In this document: positions 1 to 8,567 of the stretch, one piece after another
Layout: each line of letters opens with the position of its first letter
How positions within the stretch are numbered: position 1 is the first letter of the stretch
Source: CAZLMW01 sp964560875
GTDB taxonomy: Bacteria > Myxococcota_A > UBA9042
Direction: 5' to 3'
DNA: 43,388 nucleotides
Assembly (NCBI GenBank): GCA_964560875.1
Contig: CAZLMW010000064.1
Span: 1-43,388, forward strand
Program-made: the position numbers and the translations under genes
Notes under the pieces: generated by a model
The model's input: the letters and a program-made list of their open reading frames with translations, nothing else
Databases searched by the model: none
Told to the model about the DNA's origin: nothing

Positions 1-1
1 C

Positions 2-85
2 GACGACGACGACGACGACGACGGCAAGGACGGCAAGGACGGCAAGGACGGCAAGGACGGCAAGGACGGCAAGAAAGGCAAGTAG
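2..85 (+). CDS. C-terminal tail of a low-complexity protein (5' end outside window)
   Basis: Only the last 27 codons are visible. Frame 2 reads seven Asp codons, then Gly-Lys-Asp triplets repeated in tandem, ending in Gly-Lys-Lys-Gly-Lys and TAG at 83-85. This is a charged, probably disordered C-terminal tail. The nucleotide repeat (gacggcaag units) makes it prone to length change by slippage. Nothing in the visible part identifies the protein, so no function is assigned. The other frames of the same repeat would give poly-Arg or poly-Thr, but only this frame ends in a sensible stop just before non-repetitive DNA. Confidence 0.6.
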   Translation, partial: DDDDDDDGKDGKDGKDGKDGKDGKKGK

Positions 86-433
86 CCCGGTCTTCTCGTC
101 AACGCGCGGAGCCGTGCCGCTCGATGTTCAAGTCATGTGGTCCTTCGACGCTGCAGGCGCGCCATCGAGGCGGCCCCGCCAACGCAAACGCGACATGACC
201 CGAAATGGCAATTGAAGATGTCTGCAGCCGGTCTGGGCTCCGATCGACACCCGCCGCCCATCGGCGAGAATCGGCTGTAGGCTTGCTCTAACGGCCGATC
301 GGCTCTCAACCCACTGATATAGCTTCGAGCCCGTCGGACGCAGCCTACGGCCCTTTTGGGCACCCTGTGGCGATTTTGCCTTCCAAAAAGGCCCGAATTC
401 CGCGTCGCGGGCGGACAACGCGGCTGGAGGCGG
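86..433. other. Gene-free stretch between convergent genes
   Basis: 348 bases separate the end of the + strand tail gene from the end of the - strand FAD oxidoreductase. Short open frames exist on the - strand, but they are Arg-rich, lack a ribosome binding site and resemble no family I know. A small hairpin (gcctt/aaggc, about 378-392) has no convincing T-tract on either strand, so I do not call it a terminator. I see no other structure here. Confidence 0.5.
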
Positions 434-2044
434 TCAAGGGCGTTTGAGACTTCGCAGGTACTTCATCGTGCCCATCGGTTCGGCCGCGACCGCCGCCATC
501 AGCCCGCCCATCATCGCGCCGATCACACCGACCGAGGTGATCTCGCTGCCAGCGAAATAGAGGTTCTTCACCGGGCTCTGGGGCCGCAGCGCGTCGACGG
601 CGAAACGTTCCGGGGTCGGCTCGAGCCCGTAGATGGACCCGCGGACCGGGCGGCAGAAGTTGTCGGTGGAAAGCGGGGTGCTGAGCTCCACGTAGTCGAC
701 CATGTCGCGCAGCCCGGGCATGCGGGTCAGGAATTGCTCCAACAGGACCTCTTCCATCCGCTTTTTCAGCTTGTCGTAATCCTCGCCGCGCTTGCGCCAG
801 GTGGTGCCGAGCCACGGCTTGAAGACGTCCCAGTGCACAAACGTCACGACCTCGCCGGTGTGGCGCTCTTCGGGCCCGGGGTCGTGGTTGGGATCCTTGA
901 GGCTCGGGAAGCTGCAGTAGAGGACGTCGGCGGTGCCCATCTTGGCGCTGTCGGAGACGTCCCAGGCGTCAAAACCGAGGTCCCAGGTGTCGTAGAACCA
1001 CTTGTTGGCAGAACCCGCGCCGGCTTTGCGGATGTCGCCTTTGAAGCCGATGTACAGGCAAACGTGAGCGGACGCGGGACGCAACGTATTGACTTCGGCG
1101 GCCCACGGCTGGCTGGCCACGGACTCGGGCAGCAACCGGCGAATGGTCGACTGGACGCCCGCGGCGCTGATGACCTGCTTGGCCTTGAACGCGCGCCCGT
1201 CTTTGAGGGTCACGCCCTTGGCGGTGTTGCCGGACACGTCGATCTGGGCGACGTCGGCCATCGTCACGGTCCATCCGCCATTGTCAGCGACCGTCTGCAG
1301 CAGGTGCTCGGCGATCGCGGCCGAACCGTCCACAGGGTAGTAGCCGCCGTGCCAGAAGTGCTTGACGACAAGCGCCTGCATCACCCACGAGGAGCGCTTG
1401 GGGATGCTCCCGTAGTAGCCCCACTGGGCCGCGAACACCGTCTGCAGCTGCTCGTTATCGGTCAACTCGGTGATGACGTCCCAGGTGGTTCGCGAGAAGT
1501 CGATCTCGGCCTTGCCCCCGGGGAGCATCCCGGCGACGAAGCTCAGTTTTCGAGGCAACGCACGGCCCATGTAGTAGCTGGCCATCGCCTTGCAGGTGGT
1601 GCGCACGAGCGACAGGTAGTTGTCGATCGCCTCATCTTCATCGGGAAACGCGGCGACGAGGTTGGCGCGGAACTTGTCCTTGGTGTCGGGAAAGTCGATG
1701 CGCTTGCCGTCGGGGAAGAAAAACTCGTCGTAAGTCGGTCCCAGCGACGCCCACTTCAGCTTGCCGTCGGTCAGCCCATGCAAAACGCGTCCGGGCTGGC
1801 TCTTGCGGGTCACCTCGCCGACCGCGTGGACGCCGACGTCCCACAGGTAGCCTTTGCGCTTGAAGGTGTGGGTGAAGCCGCCGGGCACGTAGTGTTGTTC
1901 GAGCACGAGCACCTTTTTGCCCTGCTTGGCGAGCAACGCGGCGCAGGTCATGCCGCCCATTCCCGAACCGACAACGATCGTGTCAAAGCGGGTGTCATCG
2001 GGGGCCTGGCGGCTCCAGGGCAGGGACTTCTTGGCTTTGGGCAT
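434..2044 (-). CDS. FAD-dependent phytoene desaturase/retinol saturase-like oxidoreductase
   Basis: 536 aa, CrtI/RetSat family of FAD-dependent amine-oxidase-fold enzymes, which saturate or desaturate polyene or isoprenoid chains. The N-terminal dinucleotide-binding motif GSGMGG lies at about 26-31 after a beta strand, followed by a Glu about 20 residues on (VLVLEQ) that would bind ribose, then PGG. A C-terminal FAD contact segment (NLYFAGSEIT, then GAMMGG) is also present. Length is normal for the family. An in-frame TTG lies eight codons upstream, but I prefer the ATG at 2044 (MPKAKKS) because it sits closer to the fold and has a weak GGAA in front. It is the last of four - strand genes, 108 bp after the propeller lipoprotein. 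No carotenoid genes are nearby, so the substrate is open. No signal peptide; probably cytoplasmic or membrane-peripheral. Confidence 0.85.
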   Translation of the reverse strand: MPKAKKSLPWSRQAPDDTRFDTIVVGSGMGGMTCAALLAKQGKKVLVLEQHYVPGGFTHTFKRKGYLWDVGVHAVGEVTRKSQPGRVLHGLTDGKLKWASLGPTYDEFFFPDGKRIDFPDTKDKFRANLVAAFPDEDEAIDNYLSLVRTTCKAMASYYMGRALPRKLSFVAGMLPGGKAEIDFSRTTWDVITELTDNEQLQTVFAAQWGYYGSIPKRSSWVMQALVVKHFWHGGYYPVDGSAAIAEHLLQTVADNGGWTVTMADVAQIDVSGNTAKGVTLKDGRAFKAKQVISAAGVQSTIRRLLPESVASQPWAAEVNTLRPASAHVCLYIGFKGDIRKAGAGSANKWFYDTWDLGFDAWDVSDSAKMGTADVLYCSFPSLKDPNHDPGPEERHTGEVVTFVHWDVFKPWLGTTWRKRGEDYDKLKKRMEEVLLEQFLTRMPGLRDMVDYVELSTPLSTDNFCRPVRGSIYGLEPTPERFAVDALRPQSPVKNLYFAGSEITSVGVIGAMMGGLMAAVAAEPMGTMKYLRSLKRP

Positions 2045-2152
2045 GGTCGATTCCGCAGGGTGAGGCAAAGCGAGGCAAGCGGCTTACTGCGGTTGAGCGG
2101 GATTCGCAATCGATCGGTCGGGCCAAACCGTGAGTTGAAGGATCGCGACGGC

Positions 2153-3757
2153 TCAGGGCGGAACGACTTCGGCCAGGAACAGGACTTTGCCGGGTCGATT
2201 GGCGCGGACGACGACCGGGATCCCGCCGCTTTCGACCACGACGTAACGCGCGGAGCCGGCTCGGAACGCGTGACCGCGCATGATCCGTGGCTGTTTGCCC
2301 TTGCCATGGCGCCGCAACGTGTAGGCGTGCCAGGTGGGGCCCACGTAGACCAGCTCGGTGGCTCCCGGTGTGTCGATATCCTGCCAGGCGGTGCGGCCCT
2401 TCTTGACCGCTTCGTCGAATACAGCCCGGCTGAGCGCCATCGATGTGCGGTCGCTGGCTGCGACGACGCCGACGTTCACCTGGAACCTGTCGCCGTGTTT
2501 GCGGGCGTCCTTGAGGGCGTCGGCGGTCAACACGATGGTACCGGTGTCGGCGCCGTTGCCGCGCTCCCAGCCGAGTGTGACTTCCTTGCCCTTCTTGCGA
2601 ACGGTGACGGCAATGGCGCCGGCTTTGGCCTTCTTGTACAGGCCCGACTTTGCGCTGATTCCGCCGTGCGCGATGGTCATGAACTGCATCACGACACCAC
2701 GGTCGAAAAACGCGGACTGCGCGGCCGCGGGTGGGGCAGGTTTGGGCGCTGCGGCGACCTTCAGCGGCGCCACCACCATGCGGTATCCCTTGCCGGCGAC
2801 GTGGTCGAGTCGTGCGATGACATTGGCTGATGCGGCGACGGGCTGACGGCGCGCGCGGGGTCCTGAACCGAGCACACCACCGTCCTGGGCCGAGACAGCC
2901 ATCCAGTGGTCCGGCCCGGTGAACGTGATGACGCCGTTTGCCTCGGCGGCGTTGTTGGCCGACTGCTGACCGGCCCAGGGCTTGGACCAAACGACCTTGT
3001 GGGTTGCCGCGTCCATCAAGCCGATGAGCGAGCCGCCGCTGGCGCGCCCAAAGACGGCCAGGCCGCCGGGCAGGCTGCGATTGCCGGGCAGCCACGTGTC
3101 GAGGTCGGTGCGCACAACGGCGTTGGTGCCCGCGCTGCGGGTGACGGTGATACCGGGACGGGGGCGCGCGACGACGATGCCACCGATACGAACTGCGGAT
3201 CGCGTCGATTTGGCGAATGGCGCGCGGCGCAGCTCTTTGCCGTCGAGGGGCTGCAAGGTGACTTCATCGTTGCCGACGACTGCGACCACCAGCCCGTCCC
3301 GGATGCCAGTTCGGGATGCCCTGCCCCCGAGCTTGGTACGCCAGCTGACGTCCCCCGATGCGGCGTCCACCCCGATGGCGGTGTCGACGGCGCTGTTGAA
3401 GCAAACGACACGGCCGGCGACCGGGTAGGCGCGAAAGACCTTGCCGCAGACCCCGTCCTCGCGCCAAAGCTGCCGGCCGTCGTTGCCGACGCCGACCGTC
3501 GCGATGCGAGCCGGTCTCCGCGCCGTCCGAACGAGCCCGACGAAGCGACCGCCCGAGACGATGATATTCGCGGGACTGGGCCGTCCGCCCTCGGTGGCCA
3601 GGACGTCGCCGGCCGCGGAGGACGTCGGTGCAGCCCCCGATGAAGTTGCGACCGTGCCTCTCTGCTGGGCCCCGCCGCAGCCTGCGAGGGTCCCGGACAG
3701 GACGAGTGTGACAACGGACAGGCCGCAAACGACGCGGGCGTGTAGCGGGCAAGGCAT
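2153..3757 (-). CDS. Predicted lipoprotein with PQQ-like beta-propeller repeats
   Basis: 534 aa from the ATG at 3757, which has a GGAG seven bases upstream; the frame stays open further upstream, but only through the msrBA coding region. Residues 1-27 form a type II signal peptide: basic start, hydrophobic core, lipobox LAGC with Cys27, so the protein should be a periplasm- or surface-facing lipoprotein. A Ser/Thr/Ala-rich linker follows. Residues about 60-330 show repeated blade-like units with Gly-Arg/Asp turns and Trp (for example RQLWRED, VVWSKPW, AVSAQDGGVLG), as in PQQ-like propellers. The last ~190 residues are an unrecognised beta-rich region. The gene follows msrBA by only 31 bp and is probably co-transcribed with it. 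Function unknown; a BamB-like role cannot be claimed. Confidence 0.8.
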   Translation of the reverse strand: MPCPLHARVVCGLSVVTLVLSGTLAGCGGAQQRGTVATSSGAAPTSSAAGDVLATEGGRPSPANIIVSGGRFVGLVRTARRPARIATVGVGNDGRQLWREDGVCGKVFRAYPVAGRVVCFNSAVDTAIGVDAASGDVSWRTKLGGRASRTGIRDGLVVAVVGNDEVTLQPLDGKELRRAPFAKSTRSAVRIGGIVVARPRPGITVTRSAGTNAVVRTDLDTWLPGNRSLPGGLAVFGRASGGSLIGLMDAATHKVVWSKPWAGQQSANNAAEANGVITFTGPDHWMAVSAQDGGVLGSGPRARRQPVAASANVIARLDHVAGKGYRMVVAPLKVAAAPKPAPPAAAQSAFFDRGVVMQFMTIAHGGISAKSGLYKKAKAGAIAVTVRKKGKEVTLGWERGNGADTGTIVLTADALKDARKHGDRFQVNVGVVAASDRTSMALSRAVFDEAVKKGRTAWQDIDTPGATELVYVGPTWHAYTLRRHGKGKQPRIMRGHAFRAGSARYVVVESGGIPVVVRANRPGKVLFLAEVVPP

Positions 3758-3788
3758 GACGGGCTCCAGCAGGTGCCCGCAGCCTACC

Positions 3789-4772
3789 TCAAAAGCGCTT
3801 CGTGTAGCTGTGGCAGTACGGCGCCTTGCGGGTGCGCTTGTAGTAGTCCTGGTGGTAGCCCTCGGCCGGCCAGAACACGCCCGCGGTTTCGACCTTGGTG
3901 GCGACCTTGAAGCCCTTCTTCTTGAGCAGGCCGATGAGCTTGTCGATAACTTTGCGCTGGTCGGCGCCCGTCGTGAACACGGCCGAGCGGTATTGCGGGC
4001 CGCGATCGGGGCCCTGCCGGTCGACCTGCGTCGGATCGTGGATCTCGAAGAAGCGTCGCGCGAGCTTTTCGTAGGAGACGACGGACGGATCGAAGAGCAC
4101 ACGGACCGTCTCTGCATGGCCGGTGCGCGCGGTGCAGACCTGTTTGTAGGAGGGTTTGGTCACAAACCCGCCCATGTAGCCGGATTCGGCCTTGGCGACG
4201 CCCTTGATGGACTCGAGCAGGTGTTCGACGCCCCAGAAACAGCCGCCCGCGAAGAACGCCTCGGCCAGCGGGCGGGATTGGAAGCCGAGCGACAGCGAGT
4301 TGACGCAGTGGCGGGTGTTCTTGCGGGTCATGCGCTCGCCGCGGAAGACGTGGCCGAGGTGACCGTCGCAGCGTGCGCAGCGGATCTCGGTGCGATGTCC
4401 GTCCTTGTCGCGGATCTCCTTGACCGCGCCGGGGATCGCGTCGTCAAAGCTCGGCCAGCCGGAGCCGGAGTCGAACTTGGTCTTCGAGTCGAACAGGGGC
4501 GCGCCGCAGCGGGTGCACGTGTATGTGCCTTTGGCCTTGTGTTTGAGGAACTTGCCGGTGCCGGCGGGCTCGGTACCGCAGCCTTCGACGATGCGGGCTT
4601 CGGCGCTGGACAGCTTGCGCCAGTTGTTGGTGCCCTTGCCCGCGACCTTCTTGGTGGACTTTGTGGCCGCGGCCCTGGTCGACGGTTTGCCGCGCTTTCG
4701 TGTGCCCTGGGCAAGGACGTACACCGACACGAGGCAGCCGATCACCACCAGCGCGATTATGAGCTTGTTCAT
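3789..4772 (-). CDS. msrBA: Bifunctional methionine sulfoxide reductase, MsrB-MsrA fusion with N-terminal membrane anchor
   Basis: 327 aa. Residues about 4-21 are a hydrophobic segment after MNK, acting as signal anchor or, less likely, a lipoprotein signal (VIGC at 10-13). A basic linker follows. The MsrB domain (about 48-165) has both zinc CxxC pairs (C86/C89 and C132/C135) and the catalytic Cys156 in RHCVNS. The MsrA domain (about 168-320) opens with the catalytic GGCFWG (Cys178). Together they reduce R- and S-methionine sulfoxide. The anchor implies an extracytoplasmic location that needs a periplasmic electron donor. I chose the ATG at 4772 because ggagaacacc precedes it; 23 more in-frame codons exist upstream. 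Fusions with MsrA first are common; here MsrB comes first. It lies between nadA and the propeller lipoprotein. Confidence 0.95.
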   Translation of the reverse strand: MNKLIIALVVIGCLVSVYVLAQGTRKRGKPSTRAAATKSTKKVAGKGTNNWRKLSSAEARIVEGCGTEPAGTGKFLKHKAKGTYTCTRCGAPLFDSKTKFDSGSGWPSFDDAIPGAVKEIRDKDGHRTEIRCARCDGHLGHVFRGERMTRKNTRHCVNSLSLGFQSRPLAEAFFAGGCFWGVEHLLESIKGVAKAESGYMGGFVTKPSYKQVCTARTGHAETVRVLFDPSVVSYEKLARRFFEIHDPTQVDRQGPDRGPQYRSAVFTTGADQRKVIDKLIGLLKKKGFKVATKVETAGVFWPAEGYHQDYYKRTRKAPYCHSYTKRF

Positions 4773-4886
4773 GGTGTTCTCCCTGCGCGGCATGACACCG
4801 GTGGTGCGGTGATGGTGCCCGCCGCGCGAAGGTGAGAACAACGACTTTCGCCGCTTTATGCCCCTGCTCGATGCACGCGAGGGGTC

Positions 4887-6353
4887 TCAGTCCTTTGCGT
4901 GGGCGGCGATCGCGGCGACGAGGTCCGCGGAGAGCTCCCCGGTGCGCTGGAAGTGGCGCATGTGAAGGATCGGCTCGCTGCCGATATCCGCGGCGGTGCG
5001 GCCGTCGATGGACTCGGTGTAGGCGCGCGGGTGGTATCCGGCCAGGGACGCGCTGTCGCCCATGCCGTGCAGCACGTGAAACAGGTTGGCGAGGCTGTTC
5101 ATCTTCATGAACGGGCACGTCGCACAGCCGCCTGCAGTGGAGCAGCCCTCGCCCCCCGATGCGCCAGGAACGATCGCAAGGTCCGCGTCGCCGGTTGCGG
5201 TGACGGCTTCCGAAGCGACCGGGAAGACGATGTCCACGGCCACGTCGTCGCGGCCGGTGCGTTTCAAGGTGCGCTCAACATCGCGCACGATCGGGGTGAT
5301 CATGCCGGCCTCGGTACCGAGGACGAATCGCACGGGATCGAGCGGGCCGTCGCTTGGGGATGGCGATGTTGCGACGGCCTCGTCGACCTTGCGGGTGATG
5401 AACTCCAGGATGTTGCTGGTCGAACCGACAACGCCCTGGTCGGCCCGCTGCGCTTCGGCGGCGAGCGCGAACATCTCCCCGGGGACCTCGAGGTGAGCGG
5501 TCATGAACGCGTCGCCGTAGCTGGCCTTGACGCGATCGACGACCTCGCGGCCAAACATGTGATGGACGATGCAGGTGCCCTGCTCGAACACGCGCATGCC
5601 GGCCAGGGCGCGACGCAGAGAAGCCTGGTCGTGTGCGGGGTGAAGGCGCCTGATTTCGGCGTCGGGGAGCGCCGCGTAACGCCGGAACATCGCCTGCAAG
5701 TTGCGCCCCATGTAGGTGTCGGGGCCGTACCAGACGGTGAGATCGGGGATCTGCGCAAAAGCCTGCAGGATCGTGCGCACGACGTTGGACGAGGTGCAGG
5801 TGATGGTCGGCACCAGGGCATGGGCCCGCGCCTTCGTGAGCAAGCTCGTGTTGATGTAGATGACATGCAGCGAGTTGGGTGTCGCGGCGGCGTCGTGAAT
5901 GAACGCGCCATACGCGGGGGCGAGCGCGGATTCGGCCAGCGAGCACCCGATGGCGTCCGTGGCGACGCGATACACGGGGATATCTTCGTGCCCGGCCGCG
6001 TCGAGCATGGCGCGCACGTTCTCGCTCATGAAGTCGACGCCCATCACCACGATGTTGCGGCATCCGCGCTCGACCATGCCGATCGCCGCGTCGGCCATCG
6101 CGAGGGAATCGGACGTGAAGATGTGGGGCCAGTCGCAGGCCGACAAGACGCCTTGCAGCTGCGGTCCCATGTAGAAGTGAGCGACGATTCCGACGTCGTG
6201 TTTTTGCAGGGCCGCGCGCAACCGCTCGACGGCGGCAGGCCGCGGGCTCAGGTAGTCGGACTGGGTTTGCGCGAATTCGCCCAGCGCGTGCAGGCCATCG
6301 GCGGCGATGCGCAACGTTGGGAAACCGACTCGAATCGGGGAGATCGCGGTCAT
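4887..6353 (-). CDS. nadA: Quinolinate synthase, plant-plastid-type NadA
   Basis: 488 aa. It makes quinolinate from iminoaspartate and dihydroxyacetone phosphate in de novo NAD synthesis, using a [4Fe-4S] cluster. The protein follows the long plant-type form, recognisable by IGCSLAES (C137), TITCTSSNVV (C186), YGPDTYMG, HHMFGREVV, HLEVPGEMF, GVVGSTSNILEF, and a C-terminal GEGCSTAGGC then CPFMKMNS (C410/C413). C137 or a nearby Cys, C186 and one Cys of the last group are the likely cluster ligands by family analogy. The SufE-like N-terminal domain of the plastid enzyme is absent. The start at 6353 (MTAISP) is chosen over a codon 16 residues upstream because the upstream residues are unconserved-looking. 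No nadB or nadC is in the window. It is the first gene of a - strand run of four. Confidence 0.93.
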   Translation of the reverse strand: MTAISPIRVGFPTLRIAADGLHALGEFAQTQSDYLSPRPAAVERLRAALQKHDVGIVAHFYMGPQLQGVLSACDWPHIFTSDSLAMADAAIGMVERGCRNIVVMGVDFMSENVRAMLDAAGHEDIPVYRVATDAIGCSLAESALAPAYGAFIHDAAATPNSLHVIYINTSLLTKARAHALVPTITCTSSNVVRTILQAFAQIPDLTVWYGPDTYMGRNLQAMFRRYAALPDAEIRRLHPAHDQASLRRALAGMRVFEQGTCIVHHMFGREVVDRVKASYGDAFMTAHLEVPGEMFALAAEAQRADQGVVGSTSNILEFITRKVDEAVATSPSPSDGPLDPVRFVLGTEAGMITPIVRDVERTLKRTGRDDVAVDIVFPVASEAVTATGDADLAIVPGASGGEGCSTAGGCATCPFMKMNSLANLFHVLHGMGDSASLAGYHPRAYTESIDGRTAADIGSEPILHMRHFQRTGELSADLVAAIAAHAKD

Positions 6354-6731
6354 GACTGTGGCCTCATGCGGGGGCTTGGTCGCGGCCCGACGGGGCAGCA
6401 AGGCGCGCTGTGCTACCCGAGCCGGGCGACGGGTGCAAGGTCGGCGGAAGATGCGCGGCTCCGTACGCAGGTCCGATCGGAGTTCGCGGGGCGCGAGGGG
6501 CCTTCTCGGTGGTCTTGTCGAACGTCTCGCTCCGGACCCGGATGCCGGTCTGCGGGCCCGGGTATTCGAGGTAGTCGGCGACCATCTTGACTACCCATAC
6601 GGTGCGCGTGACGACCTTGCCGCCGTTTTCCAATCGGGCCTGGCTCCGTACGGCTGCGCCTGTAGCGCGCGGGGCTTTTAGCGTACACTGGTGCGACCCC
6701 ACGTCGCCGCACAGAACGGACCGCACCCACG
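6354..6731. other. Divergent intergenic region between nadA and kinase 1
   Basis: 378 bases between divergent genes. It holds one copy of a 26-bp repeat (6474-6499), 121 bp upstream of the nadA start, and a weak promoter-like TACACT at 6684-6689 that could serve the kinase start at 6732. A - strand open frame spans 6364-6738 (124 codons). Its middle part (from the Met codon at about 6591) reads like ordinary protein, but it has no ribosome binding site, overlaps the kinase start and ends in a Pro-rich tail, so I do not call it a gene. Confidence 0.45.
6474..6499. repeat. 26-bp dispersed repeat, copy 1
   Basis: A perfect 26-base match to 13913-13938 in the same orientation, extending to 28 of 29 with one mismatch (6471-6499 against 13910-13938). 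The core reads gatcggagttcgcgggg. Both copies are intergenic, in divergent regions, and both lie 100-125 bp upstream of a - strand start codon (nadA here, the 890-aa gene there). It could be a regulatory element or a fragment of a small mobile repeat. A chance match of this length in 43 kb is very unlikely. Confidence 0.85.
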
Positions 6732-8450
6732 ATGGCACGCAAGCGCAAGATCACGCTGTTTCCGGGCTCGACAGGCCGGTCGAGCGCCTTGCGGGTTTCG
6801 GGCGCTGCAACCTGGGAAACGGCGCTGGTCATCCAGCCGGACGATGCGCACGGCGCCGACCTTGAAACCGTCTTGCTCGAGGGGGATATCCGCTGCGTGC
6901 GCGCCGGCGAAAGCGGCCGGCTTTCGCAGCTGCTCGAAGACGCGCGCCCGATGTTCGTCGTCGTCGATCCACTCGATGAGAGACTGCGTGGTGTCGACAT
7001 CGCGGCGACGCTCCTCGCGGCCCCGGGCGCACCGGCGATCGCGATCGTCAGCATCGGCCTGAAACAAGGACAGAACCTGACGGGTGGCGCGATGCCCGAA
7101 GTGCAGCTGCCGACCGAATTCTCGCCCAAGCAGCTGCGCGACGCCATCAAGCGAGCCCGCAAGCTGCTCGAAGCGCCGCCCCCCGCCGCCAAGCCCCCGG
7201 CGCCGCACCTTGCAACGACCAAGCGCGCCGGATTCACGTCGCCGAAGCGACCCGACAAGGGGCGCAAGGGATCGACATCCCGCTACGACGAAGGCCCCTA
7301 CGACACGACCGGGTTGGTCCCCGAAGATGGCCGCGGCGACGGGCCAAAGGACACCGCTGGACGACGCAAGCGGTTCAAGACGACGCTCTCCTTCAAAGCG
7401 CACAACGTCATGACGACGCCGACCCCCAAGGCGTTGGCACCGCGCCAACCCGCACGCGATCGCAACGCAACCGGAGCGTTGAAATTCGACAACACAACCC
7501 AAAAAACACGGCTGGCAGACGGCCATCCCAAGGGGCGCATCCCGCGACCGAGCCGCGGCTGGCAACGGGTTCCTGCGCGACGATTGCGGCGCGCGGCGAG
7601 TCGGCTCGGTGAAGCGCAGGGCTACCTCGATCCCGGCACGGTTATCGACGACAGGTATCGCGTCGTCGGAGTACTCGGCTCGGGCGGAATGGCCACCGTC
7701 TACCAGTGCAGCGACATGGAGCTCGACGAGGACGTTGCGCTCAAGCTCATCAAGGCCGATCGCAATGACGACTCGACGCTGCGGCGCTTCCGCCATGAGA
7801 TGCGCGTCTGCCGCAGGCTCAGCCACCCCAATATCGTGCGCACCTACGAGTTCGGCATGTGGGAAGGCCGTCGCTTTATCACGATGGAGCTGCTGGACGG
7901 CCGCGACCTCAGCCAACTGCTGCTCATCGCGCAAGGACCGCTGGCGCGCGCGCACGGCATCGACCTCATCATGCAGACGTGTCGAGGTCTGGCGGCCGCG
8001 CACGAAGACGGCGTGATCCATCGCGACGTCAAACCGCACAACCTGTTCGTGGTCGAAGACGGCGCGGTGTTGAAGATCATGGACTTTGGCATCGCGAAAA
8101 CCGAAGACGCGACGCTGACCAACCCCGGCGGCGATCGGGTGCTGGGCACACCGGCCTACCTCGCTCCCGAACGGCTCAAAAAGAAGGCCGAGCTGTCGGC
8201 CAAGACCGACATCTATTCGCTGGGCGTGGTGATGTACCAGGTGTTCACCGGCGAGCTTCCCTTCGTCGGGCCCGACATCTCGACGTTGTTGGCGTCGATC
8301 GTGCTCGAAGAACCCCTGCCGCCGACCGAAATCGCGCCGAACATCCCCGCCGCGCTCGAAGCGACCATTCTACGAGCCATGACGAAAGAACCGAGCGGAC
8401 GGCACGACTCGTGCCAGCAAATCCTCGACGAACTCGCCGCGATATCCTAG
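6732..8450 (+). CDS. Ser/Thr protein kinase with N-terminal receiver-like domain (kinase 1)
   Basis: 572 aa. Residues about 28-147 look like a response-regulator receiver fold: strand ALVIQPDD with two acidic residues (37-38), strand VVVDP with Asp79 at the phospho-acceptor place, then a Ser-containing strand (IVSIG). The conserved Lys before the last helix is not evident (LPTEFSPKQL). A disordered, basic, Pro/Thr-rich linker spans about 148-300. The kinase domain (about 309-568) has glycine loop GSGGMATV, Lys338, HRDVKPHN (430-437), DFG (451-453) and APE (478-480), so it should be active. No membrane segment; cytosolic. It is a paralog of the next gene with the same architecture, and a gap of 220 bp separates them. 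Divergent from nadA. Substrate and input signal are unknown. Confidence 0.93.
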   Translation: MARKRKITLFPGSTGRSSALRVSGAATWETALVIQPDDAHGADLETVLLEGDIRCVRAGESGRLSQLLEDARPMFVVVDPLDERLRGVDIAATLLAAPGAPAIAIVSIGLKQGQNLTGGAMPEVQLPTEFSPKQLRDAIKRARKLLEAPPPAAKPPAPHLATTKRAGFTSPKRPDKGRKGSTSRYDEGPYDTTGLVPEDGRGDGPKDTAGRRKRFKTTLSFKAHNVMTTPTPKALAPRQPARDRNATGALKFDNTTQKTRLADGHPKGRIPRPSRGWQRVPARRLRRAASRLGEAQGYLDPGTVIDDRYRVVGVLGSGGMATVYQCSDMELDEDVALKLIKADRNDDSTLRRFRHEMRVCRRLSHPNIVRTYEFGMWEGRRFITMELLDGRDLSQLLLIAQGPLARAHGIDLIMQTCRGLAAAHEDGVIHRDVKPHNLFVVEDGAVLKIMDFGIAKTEDATLTNPGGDRVLGTPAYLAPERLKKKAELSAKTDIYSLGVVMYQVFTGELPFVGPDISTLLASIVLEEPLPPTEIAPNIPAALEATILRAMTKEPSGRHDSCQQILDELAAIS

Positions 8451-8528
8451 TCCCCTGTAATCAAAATAACAGGAATGAGTGCAAAACTGGTTTGCTACTG
8501 GTAGCGTCTCGACATGGGAAGACCTGCA

Positions 8529-8567
8529 GCACCACCACTGGTCCTGGGGGGGACTAGCTAGCGGTGC
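8529..8567. other. Predicted stem-loop between the two kinase genes
   Basis: In the 220-bp gap between the paralogous kinases, gcacc (8529-8533) can pair with ggtgc (8563-8567), and ctggtcc (8538-8544) with ggactag (8551-8557, one G-U pair) around a G-rich loop. No T-tract follows, so it does not look like a standard intrinsic terminator. It could attenuate read-through into kinase 2 or be fortuitous in GC-rich DNA. Confidence 0.3.

Noticed and set aside
1..82. Tandem repeat resembling a CRISPR or satellite array
   Set aside because: The gac/ggcaag units are in-frame codons for Asp and Gly-Lys-Asp ending in a stop; no spacers.
356..2830. An 824-codon open frame on the + strand antisense to the FAD oxidoreductase and propeller lipoprotein
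   Set aside because: It mirrors the codon structure of the genes opposite, is full of Gly/Val/Arg/Asp/His, and matches no family. Such shadows are usual in GC-rich genomes.
6628..6642. 15-bp match ttccaatcgggcctg shared with 14365-14379
   Set aside because: A match of this length is expected about once by chance in a 43-kb GC-rich window, and spacing to the 26-bp repeat differs at the two sites.
6364..6738. A 124-codon - strand frame between nadA and kinase 1
   Set aside because: Its middle looks fairly protein-like, but it overlaps the kinase start, lacks a ribosome binding site and contains the dispersed repeat. Not enough to call a gene.
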